Under the pieces are notes generated by a model. That model was given only the letters and a program-made list of their open reading frames with translations, ran no database searches and had not been told where the DNA came from. 64,000 bases of DNA from the NCBI GenBank assembly GCA_024363285.1, contig AP024710.1, positions 2,202,001-2,266,000 on the forward strand. The letters run 5' to 3'. This document shows positions 62,960 through 64,000 of this stretch, piece after piece; the stretch's first letter is position 1; each line of letters starts with the position of its first letter. A program made the position numbers and the translations under genes. The DNA comes from Leptolinea sp. HRD-7. Lineage in GTDB: Bacteria; Chloroflexota; Anaerolineae; Anaerolineales; Anaerolineaceae.

Positions 62960-64000
62960 TCAAGCTATGAGTTCCGGCCACAATTTTAAGGCTGAGAATG
63001 TAGCATTCAGGGCCGTTTTTCCCATTCGGCAAATTGTTCGCTTTTGCATAAGTTCATCAAAGTCATTAAGAACTCGAATTTCTTCTTTTTTAATATTTAA
63101 ATTCCCTGGCTTATTAAAAAGGCTCATTTGGAATAAAGTTCCCTGGGTGCATGAAGGACATTTCCCGCAACATTCGGCAGCAAAAAATTGACTTATTCGT
63201 AAAAGAATTTGTTTTATCTTGCGAGTTTCATTAAACACAACGATCGAACCTGGCCCGAGAGATAGTCCGGATCTGGTTAAGACGTCCAAAGAGATAGGCA
63301 TATCCAGGTCATTGCCGGTCAAGAACTTTCCGCTTACTCCTCCGACGAGAACAGCTTGCAGTCTATGGGAATCTGATAAACCACCACACAAACCATTGAT
63401 GACTTCTCTAAATGTTTTTCCGTATGGAATTTCAACAAGTCCGGGGTTAATGACATCACCGGTCACTGAAATAAGACAAGTCCCTTTTGAAGTGTCTGTT
63501 CCAATTTTTCGAAATTCTTTTGCTCCCATTCGTAAGATTTTTGGGATGTAGCAGAAAGTTTCAACATTATTTATGATAGTTGGCTTGCCAAACAAACCGG
63601 TGGATGTAGGGAATGGGGGTTTTCCCCGAGGGTAGGCGCATTTACCTTCCAGGGATTCCAGAAGCGCAGTCTCTTCACCGCTGGTATATCGGCCGGCACC
63701 CCTGCGGACTTCAATATCAAAGGAATAATTTGAACCCATAATATTTGTTCCAAGAAGCCCGGCCTCACGTGCGTCTATGATGGCGTTTGATAAAACTTGC
63801 AATGCAAATTCGTAATCCCCATTGATATAAATGAATCCTTTTGCTGCCTGTAAAACATATCCGGCAATGATCATTCCTTCTAAAAGACTATGCGGATCAT
63901 CTTCTATAAGTACACGGTCTTTAAAAGAAGTGGGGTCGGCTTCTGACGCGTTGCATACGACAAACCGGGATTTATGACCAGATGTAGCGGCTTTTTCCCA
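62960..64000 (-). CDS. NADH dehydrogenase/hydrogenase flavoprotein subunit (NuoF-like), N-terminus outside window
   Basis: The frame is open from base 64000 leftward: 346 residues, with no start inside the window (the Met at 63872-63874 is internal). Family motifs are FVVCNASEADPTSFKDR, FIYINGDYEFALQVL, RRGAGRYTSGEETALLESLEG and KPTIINNVET (FMN/NADH site). The [4Fe-4S] ligands are three Cys in ECCGKCPSCTQGT and a fourth in RTICRMGKTA. It transfers electrons from NADH through FMN. Complex I NuoF, HoxF or formate-dehydrogenase beta subunits remain possible without the N-terminus. It appears to be the last gene of its unit. Confidence 0.92.
   Translation of the reverse strand, partial: WEKAATSGHKSRFVVCNASEADPTSFKDRVLIEDDPHSLLEGMIIAGYVLQAAKGFIYINGDYEFALQVLSNAIIDAREAGLLGTNIMGSNYSFDIEVRRGAGRYTSGEETALLESLEGKCAYPRGKPPFPTSTGLFGKPTIINNVETFCYIPKILRMGAKEFRKIGTDTSKGTCLISVTGDVINPGLVEIPYGKTFREVINGLCGGLSDSHRLQAVLVGGVSGKFLTGNDLDMPISLDVLTRSGLSLGPGSIVVFNETRKIKQILLRISQFFAAECCGKCPSCTQGTLFQMSLFNKPGNLNIKKEEIRVLNDFDELMQKRTICRMGKTALNATFSALKLWPELIA

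Noticed and set aside
63872-63874. Start codon of the NuoF-like gene
   Set aside because: The frame and family similarity (FVVCNASEADP) continue past it to the window edge, so this Met is internal.

Overview
The window reads as chromosomal DNA of a free-living bacterium, most plausibly a member of the Chloroflexota (Anaerolineae-like). That placement is an inference from gene content: multi-domain GAF/PAS/HD-GYP proteins, Thr/Pro-rich lipoprotein linkers, a Liv transporter with a very strongly expressed binding protein, and a NuoF-type protein. No rRNA or single-lineage marker settles it. Coding density is high, most genes are ordinary core or signalling genes, and I see no prophage, insertion sequence or CRISPR array.

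Layout. 1-9341: a divergent central-carbon locus. IclR regulator, citrate synthase, proB, proA and a GH114 polysaccharide hydrolase run leftward; icd and acnA run rightward; a perfect 19-bp palindrome lies between. Together they lead from acetyl-CoA and oxaloacetate to 2-oxoglutarate, with proBA drawing on the derived glutamate. 9387-13870: a C39-like lipoprotein, an EAL/HDOD protein and a PAS-GGDEF-EAL protein. 14501-18879: a SNF2 helicase with its SWIM partner. 18892-23904: a TetR-controlled MacB-like exporter (permease, membrane-fusion lipoprotein, ATPase) with a clear promoter and twin operators. 23940-31688: gmd, a PAS-GAF-HD-GYP protein, a beta-lactamase-fold wall protein, a histidine phosphatase, rarA and an SPFH protein. 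31747-33173: a divergent PyrK-like/PyrD-like pair that seems to have lost DHODH active-site residues. 33177-34858: dtd, trpS and a SelW/Rdx gene with an in-frame UGA in a CxxU motif followed by a SECIS-like hairpin. 34914-36325: tRNA-Lys, a decayed copy of its 3' half, and a 124-bp tandem array. 36332-42646: PLD-like protein, NusG-like factor, a VanZ-like remnant, an exopolysaccharide initiating transferase, PPK2 and RarD. 43023-47498: a Cache-PAS-GAF-HD-GYP sensor, UbiE/MenG, tRNA-Leu and an FtsB-like protein. 47495-52746: a HAD phosphatase and a partner-switching module (STAS, anti-sigma kinase, six-GAF PP2C phosphatase) whose phosphatase is split by a frameshift at a run of seven T. 52872-60061: ada, a small membrane protein and livJHMGF. 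60276-64000: FHA protein, AI-2E-family permease, two small proteins and the C-terminal part of a NuoF-like subunit.

The most interesting signals are the unannotated selenoprotein candidate (34607-34858), the frameshifted phosphatase (slip site 49328-49334), the 124-bp array beside tRNA-Lys, and the degenerate PyrK/PyrD-like pair.
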